From Morganella morganii (GTDB lineage: Bacteria > Pseudomonadota > Gammaproteobacteria > Enterobacterales > Enterobacteriaceae): a DNA stretch of 64,000 nucleotides. Of the stretch, positions 22,247 to 32,646 are shown piece after piece (the first letter of the stretch is position 1; the number at the start of each line of letters is the position of its first letter). Where the stretch lies: assembly GCF_019402645.1 (NCBI RefSeq), contig NZ_VKKS01000002.1, forward strand, positions 62,001 to 126,000, read 5' to 3'. Under the pieces are notes generated by a model. That model saw nothing but the letters and a program-made list of their open reading frames with translations. It was not told where the DNA came from and did not search any database. Position numbers and translations under genes: made by a program.

Positions 22247-22453
22247 ATGAAAATTTTCGCCCGTTACAACCCGGCTCAGATCGCCCGCTACGTGAAGACA
22301 TTATTCCGTGGCCGCCTGTATATACAGGGGATGGGTGCGTTTGAATTTGATTACGGTAAGATCTTACCGCCGAAAATCAGAGACAAACGGCACCTGAGTG
22401 CAATGAGTGAAATTAATCAGCAGGTATCGTTGCTGCAGGCGCAGCTGGCGTAA
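22247..22453 (+). CDS. ytfK: Stringent-response modulator YtfK
   Basis: Small 68-aa protein aligning over its full length with E. coli YtfK ([20 protein letters not shown], then [19 protein letters not shown]). In E. coli it binds SpoT and favours (p)ppGpp accumulation under phosphate or fatty-acid limitation. The ATG at 22247 follows GGGGAGGA; the in-frame ATG at 22175 would add 24 residues absent from homologues. Convergent with ytfL, the same neighbour as in E. coli. Confidence 0.93.
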   Translation: MKIFARYNPAQIARYVKTLFRGRLYIQGMGAFEFDYGKILPPKIRDKRHLSAMSEINQQVSLLQAQLA

Positions 22454-22487
22454 ATCACAATACCTGTCTGATGAAGAAGGGTTAGTT

Positions 22488-23858
22488 TTACGGTTTCTGG
22501 TGCTGTTCGTTGTGTGCCACGTCAGACTGACCCTCTTTGCTGCCTTCAGCCGCTGACAGACGCGGAATAATCTGTGTATCCGGGGTCCGTGTTACCAGCA
22601 GCTGGTCAATCTTGTAGTTGTCGATATCCACCACTTCAAACTTAAAGCCCGCAAATTTCACTGAATCCGTCCGTTTCGGGATACGTCGCAGTTTGTACAT
22701 CAGGAACCCGGCGATAGTTTCATAGTTGCTGTCATCCGGGAACTCATCAATATCCAGCACCCGCTGCACATCCTCAATCGGCGTGCCGCCCTCAATCAGC
22801 CAGGAATTTTCATCGCGGGAGACAATTTGTTCTTCCTGTCCCTGACCGACCAAATCCCCCATCAGAGTAATCATCACGTCATTGATAGTGATAACACCCA
22901 TCACCATGGCGTATTCATTCAGAATGATAGCGAAGTCTTCCCCGGCATTTTTAAAGCTCTCCAGGGTGTCAGACAGGCTCAGGGTATCCGGGATCATCAG
23001 TGCCGGACGGATTTGCACACCATCATGCAGATTCAGACTCTGGCCGTTCAGTACGCGGTTCAGCAGATCTTTGGAATCAACATAACCGAGCATATGATCC
23101 AGCCCGCCGTCGCACACCAGGAATTTCGAGTGCGGCTGTGTGGAGATCTTCTCTTTGATGCTTTCTTCGTTTTCCTGCTTGTCGAAATAGACCACGCTCT
23201 CACGGGAGGTCATGGCGGATGGCACAGTGCGGGATTCCAGCTCAAATACGTTCTCGATCAGTTCGTGCTCCTGTTTGCGCAGCACACCGGCGACAGCACC
23301 CGCTTCCACTACCGCATAAATATCATCAGAGGTGATATCTTCGTTACGTGCCAGCGGAATTTTGAATAATTTAAAGAACAGGTTGGATAACCCGTTAAAC
23401 AGCCAGGCCAGCGGACGCAGCACTGTCAGGCAAAAACGCATTGGCTGGACAATCCGGATGGCGACCGCTTCCGGTTTGATCATCCCGAGACGTTTCGGGG
23501 TCAGATCCGCCAGCAGGATAAACATGGAGGTCACAATAATAAAGGACAGTACCGAGCCGAGCTGCTGTGCTGCGGCATCTGCCATAAAATTCCCGAACAG
23601 GGTGCGCAGCGCCGGTGAAAAAGCGGATTCACCGACAATACCGGCGAGGATCGCCACGGCGTTCAGGCCGATTTGCACCACGGTGAAGAACATTCCCGGG
23701 GCTTCCTGGAGACGGAGTACATGAGCGGCATTGGTATTGCCTTCGTCAATCATGACTTTGAGTTTGATACGCCGCGAGGCGGCAAGTGATATTTCAGATA
23801 ACGAAAAGAATGCGCTGATCGCGCAAAGTAACAGGACGATTAATAAACTATTTAACAT
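22488..23858 (-). CDS. ytfL: CNNM/CorC-family membrane transporter YtfL (PaeA)
   Basis: Inner-membrane protein whose E. coli homologue has been linked to polyamine export. The 456-aa protein has an N-terminal DUF21/CNNM membrane domain with about four hydrophobic segments (residues 1-170), two cytoplasmic CBS domains (about 190-320) and a CorC_HlyC C-terminal domain (DENSWLIEGGTPIEDVQRVL onward). It matches E. coli YtfL closely up to a divergent charged tail. The polyamine role is family knowledge, not visible in the sequence. Confidence 0.93.
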   Translation of the reverse strand: MLNSLLIVLLLCAISAFFSLSEISLAASRRIKLKVMIDEGNTNAAHVLRLQEAPGMFFTVVQIGLNAVAILAGIVGESAFSPALRTLFGNFMADAAAQQLGSVLSFIIVTSMFILLADLTPKRLGMIKPEAVAIRIVQPMRFCLTVLRPLAWLFNGLSNLFFKLFKIPLARNEDITSDDIYAVVEAGAVAGVLRKQEHELIENVFELESRTVPSAMTSRESVVYFDKQENEESIKEKISTQPHSKFLVCDGGLDHMLGYVDSKDLLNRVLNGQSLNLHDGVQIRPALMIPDTLSLSDTLESFKNAGEDFAIILNEYAMVMGVITINDVMITLMGDLVGQGQEEQIVSRDENSWLIEGGTPIEDVQRVLDIDEFPDDSNYETIAGFLMYKLRRIPKRTDSVKFAGFKFEVVDIDNYKIDQLLVTRTPDTQIIPRLSAAEGSKEGQSDVAHNEQHQKP

Positions 23859-23960
23859 ATAAGTTCCGAATGGCCGGCACGATTGCCTCTGGGCGCGCTG
23901 TTGTTGATTATGCGTGGCGACCGGTTATTTTAGATATATAGAGCATAAGTATCGGATATT

Positions 23961-24001
23961 AAAAAAGAAAGGCGCACAGAGCATCCAATTTGTCTGTGCG
24001 C
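23961..24001 (-). terminator. Intrinsic terminator after msrA
   Basis: On the minus strand GCGCACAGA and TCTGTGCGC form a 9-bp stem around a 12-nt loop, followed by CTTTCTTTTTT. It sits 36 bases beyond the msrA stop and separates it from ytfL. Confidence 0.8.
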
Positions 24002-24036
24002 GGATGTGCAGTATAGCACCGGAACGGGAAAAGCGG

Positions 24037-24702
24037 CTAGTTTCTCAGCGAAGGCGGCAGACAAACGCCGATCCCGCCGAGTCCGCAATAGCCTTCCGGG
24101 TTCTTATCCAGATATTGCTGGTGGTAATCCTCTGCCACGTAGAACGGGCCGGGCGGGCGGATGGCCGTAGTGATGCTGCGGCTGTCCTGACTCTCATTCA
24201 TCGCCTGCTGGTACTGCTCCCGTGAGGCCAGTGCCTGTACGCGCTGACTGTCGGACTGGGTATAGATCGCCGAACGGTATTGTGACCCGATATCACCGCC
24301 CTGTTTCATGCCCTGTGCCGGGTCATGGTTTTCCCAGAACAGACGCAGCAGATCGGCATAACTGATGACAGACGGATCATACACAACACGGACAGCTTCC
24401 GCATGGCCGGTGTTGCCGGTGCAGACGCCTTCATAGGACGGATTTTTGGTGGTGCCGCCGGTATACCCGGCTGTGGTGCTGTACACGCCCGGTTGTTGCC
24501 AGAACAGGCGTTCCACGCCCCAGAAACAGCCCATGGCAAAATACGCGGTATCAAAGCCGTCAGGCACATGGTTCACATCATGGCCGGTCACGGTATGGCG
24601 GGGGCTGATGGTCAGTGCCACGGCGCTGTCCGGCAGTGCATCGGCGGCGGAAACAGGAGATAAAACGGTGTCCTGCGGGTATTGGCTTGTGTTTTGTGTC
24701 AT
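24037..24702 (-). CDS. msrA: Peptide-methionine (S)-S-oxide reductase MsrA
   Basis: Repairs methionine-S-sulfoxide in oxidized proteins. The 221-aa protein has the catalytic motif GCFWG with Cys59, the conserved TAGYTGG and GHAEAV segments, and resolving cysteines near the C-terminus ([11 protein letters not shown]). The ATG at 24700-24702 has AGGAG 10 bases upstream on the minus strand and gives a length near the 212 aa of E. coli; an earlier ATG at 24738 lacks a site. Divergent from tamA. Confidence 0.96.
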   Translation of the reverse strand: MTQNTSQYPQDTVLSPVSAADALPDSAVALTISPRHTVTGHDVNHVPDGFDTAYFAMGCFWGVERLFWQQPGVYSTTAGYTGGTTKNPSYEGVCTGNTGHAEAVRVVYDPSVISYADLLRLFWENHDPAQGMKQGGDIGSQYRSAIYTQSDSQRVQALASREQYQQAMNESQDSRSITTAIRPPGPFYVAEDYHQQYLDKNPEGYCGLGGIGVCLPPSLRN

Positions 24703-24800
24703 TTGCGGTGGCTCCTGTTTTAAGAATAATCGGTGCATTATCAGCAGATTTCAGGTTATTTATCTTATGTATCTATAGTAAACTTCAAATAATTTTCATT

Positions 24801-24861
24801 TATACCCTTATTCATTCAAATTGCAGGTTCGCTGGCTGCATTCTGAATGACGTTGGGTATA
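24801..24861. repeat. 61-bp palindromic element upstream of tamA
   Basis: Two 26-bp arms (24801-24826 and 24836-24861) are imperfect reverse complements, sharing TATACCC, TCATTCA and TGCAG blocks, with about 20 of 26 positions matching, around a 9-bp centre. The ends read TATACCC...GGGTATA. This is the layout of a small non-autonomous repeat of the MITE/REP type. It lies between msrA and tamA and would form a hairpin in the tamA leader. Confidence 0.6.
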
Positions 24862-24894
24862 TCTCAGCCAAATCTCAGAAATTCAGGAGTTGAT

Positions 24895-26637
24895 GTGATC
24901 CGGTACTCTCTTGTTTGTGTTGTCGCTGTGTCTCTCACATCCCCTCTGGCATATAGTGCAAATCTTCGCTTAAAAGTGGAAGGGCTCAGCGGGCAACTTG
25001 AAAAAAATGCAAGAGTCCAGCTTTCCACTATCACGACTGACGAAGTCGCGGCTGACGGCCGTTTTCGCGCCCGGGTGGAAAAAGCCATCAAAGAAGGGCT
25101 TCGTCCGCTGGGATATTATGAGCCGGTGATCACCTTTGATTATCAGGACAACGCGCCGCCTGCGCGTCCGGTATTGTATGCCCGTGTTGTACCGGGGGAA
25201 CCGGTTAAAATTGCCGGGGTTACCGTGGATATCGAAGGTGCGGCAAAAACAGATCCTGCATTCAAAAAATTCATTACTAAAAATACACCTGAAACCGGGA
25301 CTGTCGTCAATCACGGCGAGTATGAAAGTTTTAAAAACGGATTATCCGGGCTTGCCTTAAAACGCGGCTATTTTGATGCTGAGATGGAAAAAAGCCAGCT
25401 CGGCATTGCCCTTTCCCGTCACGCGGCGTACTGGGACTTTGTGTTCAACAGCGGCAAACGGTACCGTTTCGGTAAGGTTAATTATCAGGGATCGCAAATC
25501 AGTGACGCTTATCTGGAAGGCCTGGTGCCGTTTAAAGAGGGCGATTACTACACCTCTGAGCAACTGGCGGAATTTAACCGTCTGCTGGCGGAAACCGGCT
25601 GGTTCCAGTCAGCGATTGTCACGCCGGATATTGCAAAGGCGAGGGCGGATAACAGTGATTATCTGACCATGGACGCCTCATTTACTCCGCGCGCGCAAAA
25701 CTTTGCGGAGCTGGGCGGTGGCTTTGCCACCGATGTCGGGCCGCGGGTTCAGGCGAAATGGAACAAGCCGTGGGTTAACTCAAGCGGCCACAGCCTGACC
25801 TCCAGTATCAGTCTGTCCGCACCGGAACAGATTATTGATACCTCTTACCGTATCCCGCTGAAGGTCAATCCGATCGAACAGTATTACGCTGTCTCGGGCG
25901 GATATAAGCGCACTGATCTGAACGATACTAAAGCCGATACCGCAACGGTCAGTGTTTCCCGTAACTGGGATTTATCCACCGGCTGGCAGTATGGCATCAA
26001 TATGCGCTGGAGTCTCAGCCACTTTACTCAGGCGGATATCACTAATACTACTATGCTGCTCTATCCGGGTGTGAATGTCAGCCGCGTCCGTTCACGGGGC
26101 GGGATGATGCCGTCCTGGGGGGACAGTCAGCGTTACTCTGTGGATGTATCCAATGAAATGTGGGGCTCGGATGTGGATTTTTCCATTTTCCGCGCCCGTA
26201 ATGTCTGGATACGAACGCCGTGGGATGGTCACCGTTTTGTTATGCGCGGCAACCTCGGCTGGATTGAAACCAATAATTTCGACAAAGTCCCGCCGGATCT
26301 GCGTTTCTTCGCAGGGGGGGACGGCAGTATCCGGGGTTACCGTTACAACAAAATCTCACCGGAAGATTCCGACGGCAAACTGACCGGTGGCTCCCGGATG
26401 GTGGTCGGCTCGCTGGAATATCAGTACAACGTGACCGGTGACTGGTGGGGCGCGGTGTTTGTGGACAGCGGTGAAGTGGTGAATGATATCAAACGAAGTA
26501 ATTTCAAAACCGGTGCCGGTGTCGGGGTGCGCTGGGCATCGCCGGTCGGACCGATCAAGTTTGACCTCGCCGCACCGGTAGGTGATGACCAGACCAAAAA
26601 TATCCAGTTTTACATCGGATTGGGGGCAGAACTCTGA
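24895..26637 (+). CDS. tamA: Translocation and assembly module outer-membrane protein TamA
   Basis: BamA-family outer-membrane protein that works with TamB in autotransporter assembly and lipid transfer across the envelope. The 580-aa precursor has a signal peptide ending near residue 22 (SPLAYSA/NL), three POTRA domains (about 23-265) and a 16-strand barrel with the [11 protein letters not shown] segment typical of the Omp85 lid/L6 region. The start is GTG at 24895 with AGGAG five bases upstream; E. coli TamA is 577 aa. It overlaps tamB by one base. Confidence 0.95.
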   Translation: MIRYSLVCVVAVSLTSPLAYSANLRLKVEGLSGQLEKNARVQLSTITTDEVAADGRFRARVEKAIKEGLRPLGYYEPVITFDYQDNAPPARPVLYARVVPGEPVKIAGVTVDIEGAAKTDPAFKKFITKNTPETGTVVNHGEYESFKNGLSGLALKRGYFDAEMEKSQLGIALSRHAAYWDFVFNSGKRYRFGKVNYQGSQISDAYLEGLVPFKEGDYYTSEQLAEFNRLLAETGWFQSAIVTPDIAKARADNSDYLTMDASFTPRAQNFAELGGGFATDVGPRVQAKWNKPWVNSSGHSLTSSISLSAPEQIIDTSYRIPLKVNPIEQYYAVSGGYKRTDLNDTKADTATVSVSRNWDLSTGWQYGINMRWSLSHFTQADITNTTMLLYPGVNVSRVRSRGGMMPSWGDSQRYSVDVSNEMWGSDVDFSIFRARNVWIRTPWDGHRFVMRGNLGWIETNNFDKVPPDLRFFAGGDGSIRGYRYNKISPEDSDGKLTGGSRMVVGSLEYQYNVTGDWWGAVFVDSGEVVNDIKRSNFKTGAGVGVRWASPVGPIKFDLAAPVGDDQTKNIQFYIGLGAEL

Positions 26638-29600
26638 TGAAATGGCTGAAGTATCTGAAATGGCCGGCAATCATTCTGCTGGTACTCATCCTGCTGATTG
26701 GCGGCACGCTCGGCTGGATACTGGGCACTCAGTCCGGCCTGCATTTTGCCCTGAATCTCGCGCCGCGGGTGGTCTCCGGCCTGACTATCGGTCAGGTTGA
26801 GGGTGACCTGCGTAATCTGACTCTGAAGCAGGTGAAATACACCATGCCGGGTATTGATGTCAGCGCGGATAAGGTTGATCTGGCGCTGCGCCTGAGCTGC
26901 CTGAAAAACATGACACTCTGTGTTGAAAACCTCAGTACGGACGGCACGCGGGTTGCGATCGATACGGCAAAACTGCCGCCGTCAGAAGAAACCCCTCCGT
27001 CAGAGCCGCTGACAGAACTGAATGCACCGCTGACCATTTTCCTTGATTCTCTTTCCGTGACCAACACACAGGTCACGGTGGATGACATGGCGGTAAATCT
27101 GGATGCCTTCCGTACAGCGATGACCTGGCAGGGCGACCAGCTTACCCTGAAACCGACGGTGATTAATGCCCTCTCTGTTGTGTTGCCGAAAAGTGACCCG
27201 GCTGCGGCGGAAAAACCGGCTCCGGCAACGGATGTACCGGAAAAACCATTAGGTGAAATCATCAGTGAGATTTTTGCACAGCCGATGCTGGCGGAACTGC
27301 CGGAGGTTATTCTGCCGCTGAATATTTCAGTGGAAGGTATTTCCGGTGAGAACTGGCAGGTGAGCGGTGATGCGCCGGTGACCATCAATTCTCTGCATCT
27401 GGCACTGTTTAATAAAGGGCAGGTACTGACCCTCAGTGATCTGTCTGCGGATGCGCCACAGGGCAATATCGCGGTCAGCGGGGAAGTGGCGCTCAGTGAA
27501 AAGTGGCCGGTGGCACTGTCTGTTAAAGGCCATATCCGTGATTTTGACGGGTTCAGCGGGCAGGATCTCGATCTGAGCCTGAACGGCGGACTGCTTGGTG
27601 AGCTGAAACTGGCGCTGGCGCTGAAAGGGCCGGTGAATGCCACACTGGATGCACAAACCAACCTGACACAGGCCGATCTGCCGCTGCTTCTGACCCTCGA
27701 AAGTCAGAAAGTCAGCTGGCCGCTGACCGGTGAGGCGGATTACCAGCTTGATGGTGTGAAACTGCGTCTTAACGGGAAAGTGAGTGGTTATGACCTCTCA
27801 CTGCGTTCTGATATCAAAGGAAAAGACATCCCGCCTGCGCTGCTGACACTGGATGCCAAAGGGAATACAGAGCAGCTCAATCTTACCCGTCTGCGCCTGA
27901 ATGCCTTACAGGGCTTTGCGGAAGTGACCGGGGTGGCGGACTGGCAGAAAGCCATCAGCTGGCAGGCGGTTCTGACACTTTCGGGCCTGAATACGGCGAA
28001 AGCCTATCCGGACTGGCCGGCCAAAGTGGATGGTAAGATCAGCACCCGGGGCAGCCTGTACGGCGGTAACTGGGAGCTTGAAATTCCGGATATCACTCTT
28101 GATGGTAAAGTGAAAACCTACCCGCTGAAAGCACGCGGTAATGTGAAAGGTAACGCGGGTGGTCAGTGGACGATTCCGGATCTGAAACTGGCGCTGGGCA
28201 ACAATAAACTGGATGTTCGCGGCCAGCTGGCAGATACCTGGAAACTGGATGCGGATATCAATGCGCCGGCGCTCGGCGGACTGGTACCGGGGCTGGCAGG
28301 CACTATCAAAGGTAAGCTCAATGTCCGCGGTAATATGGAAAAACCGCAAATCCTCGCCGATCTGGCAGTTAACAGCCTGAAATGGCAGAACGATCTGTCC
28401 GTGGCGGATGCCAAAATCAAAGGGGATATCACCTCCGCAGAGCAGATCAAAGGTCAGCTGGATGTGACGGTGAACCAACTGAAACAGGCCGATCTGGTGA
28501 TCAGCAGCCTGACGCTGAATGCCAAAGGTACAGAAGCACAGCACCAGCTGAAACTGGTCATGAAAGGTGAACCGGTTTCGGCACAGCTGATGCTGAACGG
28601 CGCGTTTGACCGCAAAACCGAAACCTGGAAAGGCGACCTGAATAATACCCGCTTTGACACACCGGTGGGTGAGTGGTCACTCAGTAAGGCGATGGCGCTG
28701 ACGTATCTGAATGAAAAACAGGAAGTGACCATCGGCACCCATTGCTGGGTGAATCCGGATGCCCGTATCTGTGTGCCGAAACCTATCACTGCCGGGGCTT
28801 CCGGTAATGCGTCTGTCATCCTTGAGCGTTTTGATCTGGCCATGATTAAACCGTTCCTCGGCCAGGATACCCGTCTGGACGGCGTATTCAGCGGTAATGC
28901 AAATGTCCGCTGGTTTGCGGATGGCGCACAGCCGGTGATGGATGTGTCCCTGAAAGGTAACGGCGTGAAAGTGGTGCAGAACCTCGACGGCACGAATCTG
29001 CCGGTCGCGTTTGATACCCTGACACTGACTGCCGCCATGAAGAGTGGCAAACTGAATCTTCAGTGGCTGATTGCCATTGCCGGTAACGGGAAGATTAACG
29101 GTAATGTTCAGATTACGGATCCGGAAAAACGCCGTCAGCTGAGCGGTAATATCGGGATCGACAATATCTCGCTGGATCTGCTGAAACCGCTGCTCGGCAA
29201 AGGGGATAAGGCCACCGGGCGGCTGAATGCCGGGTTGCGTCTGGGCGGTAATACGGCGTCACCGCTGCTGTTTGGTCAGCTGGGGTTATCTGATCTCGCG
29301 GTCAGCGGCCGCCTGCTGCCGTTTGATATCACGACCGGCGGACTGACCGTTAATTTCGACGGCGCGCGTTCTGATCTCAGCGGACAAATCAAAACGCCGG
29401 AAGGGTATCTCAACCTCAGCGGTAACGCGGACTGGCGCAGAATGGATGCCTGGAATGCCCGGATTTTCGCACAGGGCGACAAACTGCGTGTTTCTCTGCC
29501 ACCGATGATCCGGATTGATGTCAGCCCGGATCTGGTCTTTGAGGCCACACCATCCATGCTGAAACTGGACGGCACGGTGAATATCCCGTGGGCGCGGATC

Positions 29601-30407
29601 ACGGTGCATGAAGTGCCGGAGTCGGCAGTCAGTTCCACATCTGACGAAGTCATGCTGGATAACAATCTGCAGCCAATCCGTGAGAAACAGACCAGTATCC
29701 CGATCCTGAGTAATCTGCGGATCCATATCGGAGATGATGTGCTGCTGGATGCCTTTGGTCTGAAAGCAAAACTGACCGGGGATCTGAAAGTCGCTCAGGA
29801 TAAACAAGGACTGGGACTCAATGGCCAGGTGGATATTCCGCGCGGGCGCTTCCATGCTTACGGGCAGGATCTGCTGGTGCGCAAAGGTCAGATTCTGTTC
29901 TCCGGTCCGGCTGACCAGCCGTTCCTCAATCTGGAAGCTATCCGTAACCCGAATAACACCGCCAACGGCGTAATTGCAGGTGTCCGGGTGACCGGGCTTG
30001 CCGATAAACCGAAAGTGGAAATATTTTCTGATCCGGCCATGTCTCAGGAAAATGCGCTCTCTTATCTGCTGCGCGGTGAGGGACTGGATACCGGTGACGC
30101 GGACAGTTCGCAGATGACATCCATGCTTATCAGCCTCGGGGTGGCACAAAGCGGGCAGTTAGTCGGAAAAATTGGTGAAACATTCGGTATATCGGATCTG
30201 GCACTGGATACCCAGGGTGTGGGCGATAAGTCGCAGGTTGTGGTCAGCGGTAAGATAACCAATGACCTGCAGGTAAAATATGGTGTCGGTATATTTGACT
30301 CTTTAGCGACCTTAACGTTACGCTATAGGTTAATGCCTAGGTTATATCTGGAAGCGGTGTCTGGTGTTAACCAGGCGATCGATCTGCTTTATCAGTTTGA
30401 GTTTTAA
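26637..30407 (+). CDS. tamB: Translocation and assembly module protein TamB
   Basis: Very large AsmA-like bridge protein spanning the periplasm from an inner-membrane anchor to TamA. The 1256-aa protein (E. coli 1259) has one N-terminal transmembrane helix (about 9-30), a long repetitive beta-rich groove region and the C-terminal TamB domain (former DUF490), ending in phenylalanine. The start codon shares its A with the tamA stop (TGATG), indicating coupled translation. Confidence 0.96.
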   Translation: MKWLKYLKWPAIILLVLILLIGGTLGWILGTQSGLHFALNLAPRVVSGLTIGQVEGDLRNLTLKQVKYTMPGIDVSADKVDLALRLSCLKNMTLCVENLSTDGTRVAIDTAKLPPSEETPPSEPLTELNAPLTIFLDSLSVTNTQVTVDDMAVNLDAFRTAMTWQGDQLTLKPTVINALSVVLPKSDPAAAEKPAPATDVPEKPLGEIISEIFAQPMLAELPEVILPLNISVEGISGENWQVSGDAPVTINSLHLALFNKGQVLTLSDLSADAPQGNIAVSGEVALSEKWPVALSVKGHIRDFDGFSGQDLDLSLNGGLLGELKLALALKGPVNATLDAQTNLTQADLPLLLTLESQKVSWPLTGEADYQLDGVKLRLNGKVSGYDLSLRSDIKGKDIPPALLTLDAKGNTEQLNLTRLRLNALQGFAEVTGVADWQKAISWQAVLTLSGLNTAKAYPDWPAKVDGKISTRGSLYGGNWELEIPDITLDGKVKTYPLKARGNVKGNAGGQWTIPDLKLALGNNKLDVRGQLADTWKLDADINAPALGGLVPGLAGTIKGKLNVRGNMEKPQILADLAVNSLKWQNDLSVADAKIKGDITSAEQIKGQLDVTVNQLKQADLVISSLTLNAKGTEAQHQLKLVMKGEPVSAQLMLNGAFDRKTETWKGDLNNTRFDTPVGEWSLSKAMALTYLNEKQEVTIGTHCWVNPDARICVPKPITAGASGNASVILERFDLAMIKPFLGQDTRLDGVFSGNANVRWFADGAQPVMDVSLKGNGVKVVQNLDGTNLPVAFDTLTLTAAMKSGKLNLQWLIAIAGNGKINGNVQITDPEKRRQLSGNIGIDNISLDLLKPLLGKGDKATGRLNAGLRLGGNTASPLLFGQLGLSDLAVSGRLLPFDITTGGLTVNFDGARSDLSGQIKTPEGYLNLSGNADWRRMDAWNARIFAQGDKLRVSLPPMIRIDVSPDLVFEATPSMLKLDGTVNIPWARITVHEVPESAVSSTSDEVMLDNNLQPIREKQTSIPILSNLRIHIGDDVLLDAFGLKAKLTGDLKVAQDKQGLGLNGQVDIPRGRFHAYGQDLLVRKGQILFSGPADQPFLNLEAIRNPNNTANGVIAGVRVTGLADKPKVEIFSDPAMSQENALSYLLRGEGLDTGDADSSQMTSMLISLGVAQSGQLVGKIGETFGISDLALDTQGVGDKSQVVVSGKITNDLQVKYGVGIFDSLATLTLRYRLMPRLYLEAVSGVNQAIDLLYQFEF

Positions 30408-30410
30408 TAT

Positions 30411-30773
30411 ATGCGAGTGATCGTTTATGGCAGTTTGCGGCAGAAACAGGGCAACCATCATTGGATGACCTATGCCGCCCTGCTGGGAAAATATACGCTT
30501 GAAGGCTATGACCTGTATGATTTGGGACATTATCCGGCGGTGGTACCGGGAACCGGTTCGATCGAATGTGAAGTGTACCGGATCACCTCGTCGATCCTGA
30601 CTGAGCTGGATGAATTAAAAAAAGATGGTCAGGATTACCGGCGTGAACTGGTTTCAACGCCTTACGGCAGCGCCTGGATTTACTTATATCAGCATCCGGT
30701 GGACGGGCTGGTGAAGATAAATTGCGGGGACTGGCTGAAACGGCACGAGGCAACAGACCCGGAAAGCGAATGA
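30411..30773 (+). CDS. ytfP: Gamma-glutamylcyclotransferase-fold protein YtfP
   Basis: 120-aa member of the GGCT/AIG2 superfamily, with the nucleotide/substrate-loop signature VYGSLRQKQGNHHWM at the N-terminus and conserved LGHYPAVVPG. The E. coli homologue is 113 aa and its biochemical role is not settled. It starts four bases after tamB and completes the tamA-tamB-ytfP operon. Confidence 0.92.
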   Translation: MRVIVYGSLRQKQGNHHWMTYAALLGKYTLEGYDLYDLGHYPAVVPGTGSIECEVYRITSSILTELDELKKDGQDYRRELVSTPYGSAWIYLYQHPVDGLVKINCGDWLKRHEATDPESE

Positions 30774-30787
30774 TTTCCCTGTGAAAT

Positions 30788-30818
30788 AAAAAACCGCTGT
30801 GAGAACAGCGGTTTTTTT
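30788..30818. terminator. Bidirectional terminator between ytfP and ppa
   Basis: AAACCGCTGT and ACAGCGGTTT form a 10-bp stem around GAGA, with A and T tracts on both sides, so it can serve both convergent genes. Confidence 0.9.
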
Positions 30819-30839
30819 GTCTCTGAAACGGACTGCGGA

Positions 30840-31370
30840 TTATTTTTTCGCAGCGCGTTCGAAAGAAGAGATGATTTCAGCTTTTGCGGCTGCGGCATCT
30901 TCCCAGCCGTCAACTTTCACCCATTTGCCTTTTTCGAGATCTTTGTAGTGCTCGAAGAAATGCGTGATCTGTGCTTTCAGCAGTTCAGGCAGATCGTTCA
31001 CATCGTTGATGTGATCGTATTCTTTGCTCAGTTTGGTGTGCGGAACCGCAACCAGTTTGGCATCTTCACCTGATTCGTCGGTCATTTTCAGCACACCGAC
31101 AGGACGGCAGCGGATCACAGAACCCGGCTGTAACGGATACGGAGTCGGGACCAGCACGTCTACCGGGTCACCATCCAGAGATAAGGTGTGGTTGATGTAA
31201 CCATAATTGCACGGGTAGAACATGGCAGTTGACATGAAACGGTCAACAAACAGTGCGCCGGATTCTTTATCAACTTCATATTTAATCGGATCTGCGTTTG
31301 CAGGGATTTCGATAACGACATAGATATCTTCTGGCAGATCTTTACCTGCCGGAACATTATTCAGGCTCAT
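30840..31370 (-). CDS. ppa: Inorganic pyrophosphatase Ppa
   Basis: Hydrolyses pyrophosphate released by biosynthesis; family I enzyme. The 176-aa protein is nearly identical to E. coli and contains the metal-binding signature DGDPVDVLV. Its promoter has a TATAAT on the minus strand at 31412-31417 and overlaps the end of the fbp terminator. Confidence 0.98.
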   Translation of the reverse strand: MSLNNVPAGKDLPEDIYVVIEIPANADPIKYEVDKESGALFVDRFMSTAMFYPCNYGYINHTLSLDGDPVDVLVPTPYPLQPGSVIRCRPVGVLKMTDESGEDAKLVAVPHTKLSKEYDHINDVNDLPELLKAQITHFFEHYKDLEKGKWVKVDGWEDAAAAKAEIISSFERAAKK

Positions 31371-31411
31371 GAACGGATTCCTTAATCTTCAGAACAAATA
31401 GCGTGGCGGAT

Positions 31412-31417
31412 ATTATA
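31412..31417 (-). promoter_or_regulatory. -10 element of the ppa promoter
   Basis: A perfect TATAAT read on the minus strand, 42 bases upstream of the ppa ATG. The -35 position falls within the fbp terminator hairpin (31424-31448) and shows no good TTGACA match. Confidence 0.5.
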
Positions 31418-31420
31418 ACG

Positions 31421-31448
31421 AAAAAAAGGCGGTGGTATACCGCCTTTT
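31421..31448 (-). terminator. Intrinsic terminator after fbp
   Basis: On the minus strand AAAAGGCGGT and ACCGCCTTTT pair around a 5-nt loop and run into seven T residues. It ends only a few bases before the ppa -10 element. Confidence 0.85.
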
Positions 31449-31465
31449 CCTTCTCTGACCTCTGC

Positions 31466-32479
31466 TTACTTCCCGTTTTCGTCCGGGAATTCCGCCATAA
31501 AGCTTTCTGCTTTCTCTACCATTGAGCGGGTACCGACAAAGTACGGTGAACGCTGGTGGAGTTTTTCCGGAATGATATCGAGGATGCGGTTCTTACCGTC
31601 ACTCGCTTTACCGCCGGCCTGTTCCGCGAGGAATGACATCGGGTTGCACTCATACAGCAGACGAAGTTTACCGTTCGGGTGGCTTGCGGTGCCCGGGTAG
31701 ATGTAAATCCCGCCCTTGAGCAGGTTGCGGTGGAAATCCGCCACCAGAGAGCCGATATAACGGGTGGTGTACGGACGGTCAGTCGCCGGATCTTCTTCCT
31801 GACAGTATTTGATGTATTTTTTCACGCCGACAGGGAAGCGGATATAGTTCCCTTCGTTGATGGAATACATTTTGCCGTTCGCCGGGAATTTCATATCGGC
31901 CTGACACAGGCAGAACACACCCAGAGACGGGTCATAAGTGAAGGCGTGAACACCGTTACCGGTGGTGTAAACCAGCATGGTGGAGGAGCCGTAAACCACA
32001 TAACCGGCAGCGACCTGGCGGTTGCCCGGCTGGAGGAAATCGGCTTCGGTGACCGGCTGACCCAGCGGGGTAATACGGTGATAAATAGAGAAAATTGTAC
32101 CGACGGACACATTGACATCAATGTTGGATGAGCCGTCGAGCGGATCCATCAGAACCACATATTTGGCGTTTTCCGCACGGCCGCCTTCAAAAACAACAAT
32201 GTCATCTTCTTCTTCGGAGGCAATACCGGCAACTTCACCACGGGCTTTCAGCGCTGCTTTCAGTTTCTCGTTGGCGTAAAGATCCAGTTTCATCTGGACT
32301 TCGCCCTGCACGTTTGAGATACCATTAGTACCAAGGATATCAACCAGCCCGGCTTTGTTGATATCACGGTGAATAATTTTAGCGCCTAACTTAATCGCGG
32401 AGAGGAGTGCAGTCAGTTCTCCGGTGGCGTGAGAAAAGTCCTGCTGTTTTTCGACGATAAATTCGCCTAATGTTTTCAT
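31466..32479 (-). CDS. fbp: Fructose-1,6-bisphosphatase class I
   Basis: Gluconeogenic phosphatase producing fructose 6-phosphate; in E. coli it is inhibited by AMP. The 337-aa protein (E. coli 332) has the metal-binding motif [12 protein letters not shown] and the acidic loop EEEDD. It is divergent from mpl across 167 bp, the same pairing as in E. coli. Confidence 0.97.
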   Translation of the reverse strand: MKTLGEFIVEKQQDFSHATGELTALLSAIKLGAKIIHRDINKAGLVDILGTNGISNVQGEVQMKLDLYANEKLKAALKARGEVAGIASEEEDDIVVFEGGRAENAKYVVLMDPLDGSSNIDVNVSVGTIFSIYHRITPLGQPVTEADFLQPGNRQVAAGYVVYGSSTMLVYTTGNGVHAFTYDPSLGVFCLCQADMKFPANGKMYSINEGNYIRFPVGVKKYIKYCQEEDPATDRPYTTRYIGSLVADFHRNLLKGGIYIYPGTASHPNGKLRLLYECNPMSFLAEQAGGKASDGKNRILDIIPEKLHQRSPYFVGTRSMVEKAESFMAEFPDENGK

Positions 32480-32646
32480 GACGTACGTCCTGAAGTGGGT
32501 GAAATAAAAGTATTACGAAAGCGGTTGCCCGTAAACGCGGGTGCAAGTTTAGCCAAAGAAAATCATAATTGATAGGCTAATCCGTTTCAGTTCTTTTGAG
32601 AGATGGTTAGAATAGTGACCAACGTCATGCTATTGGATAAAAAATA

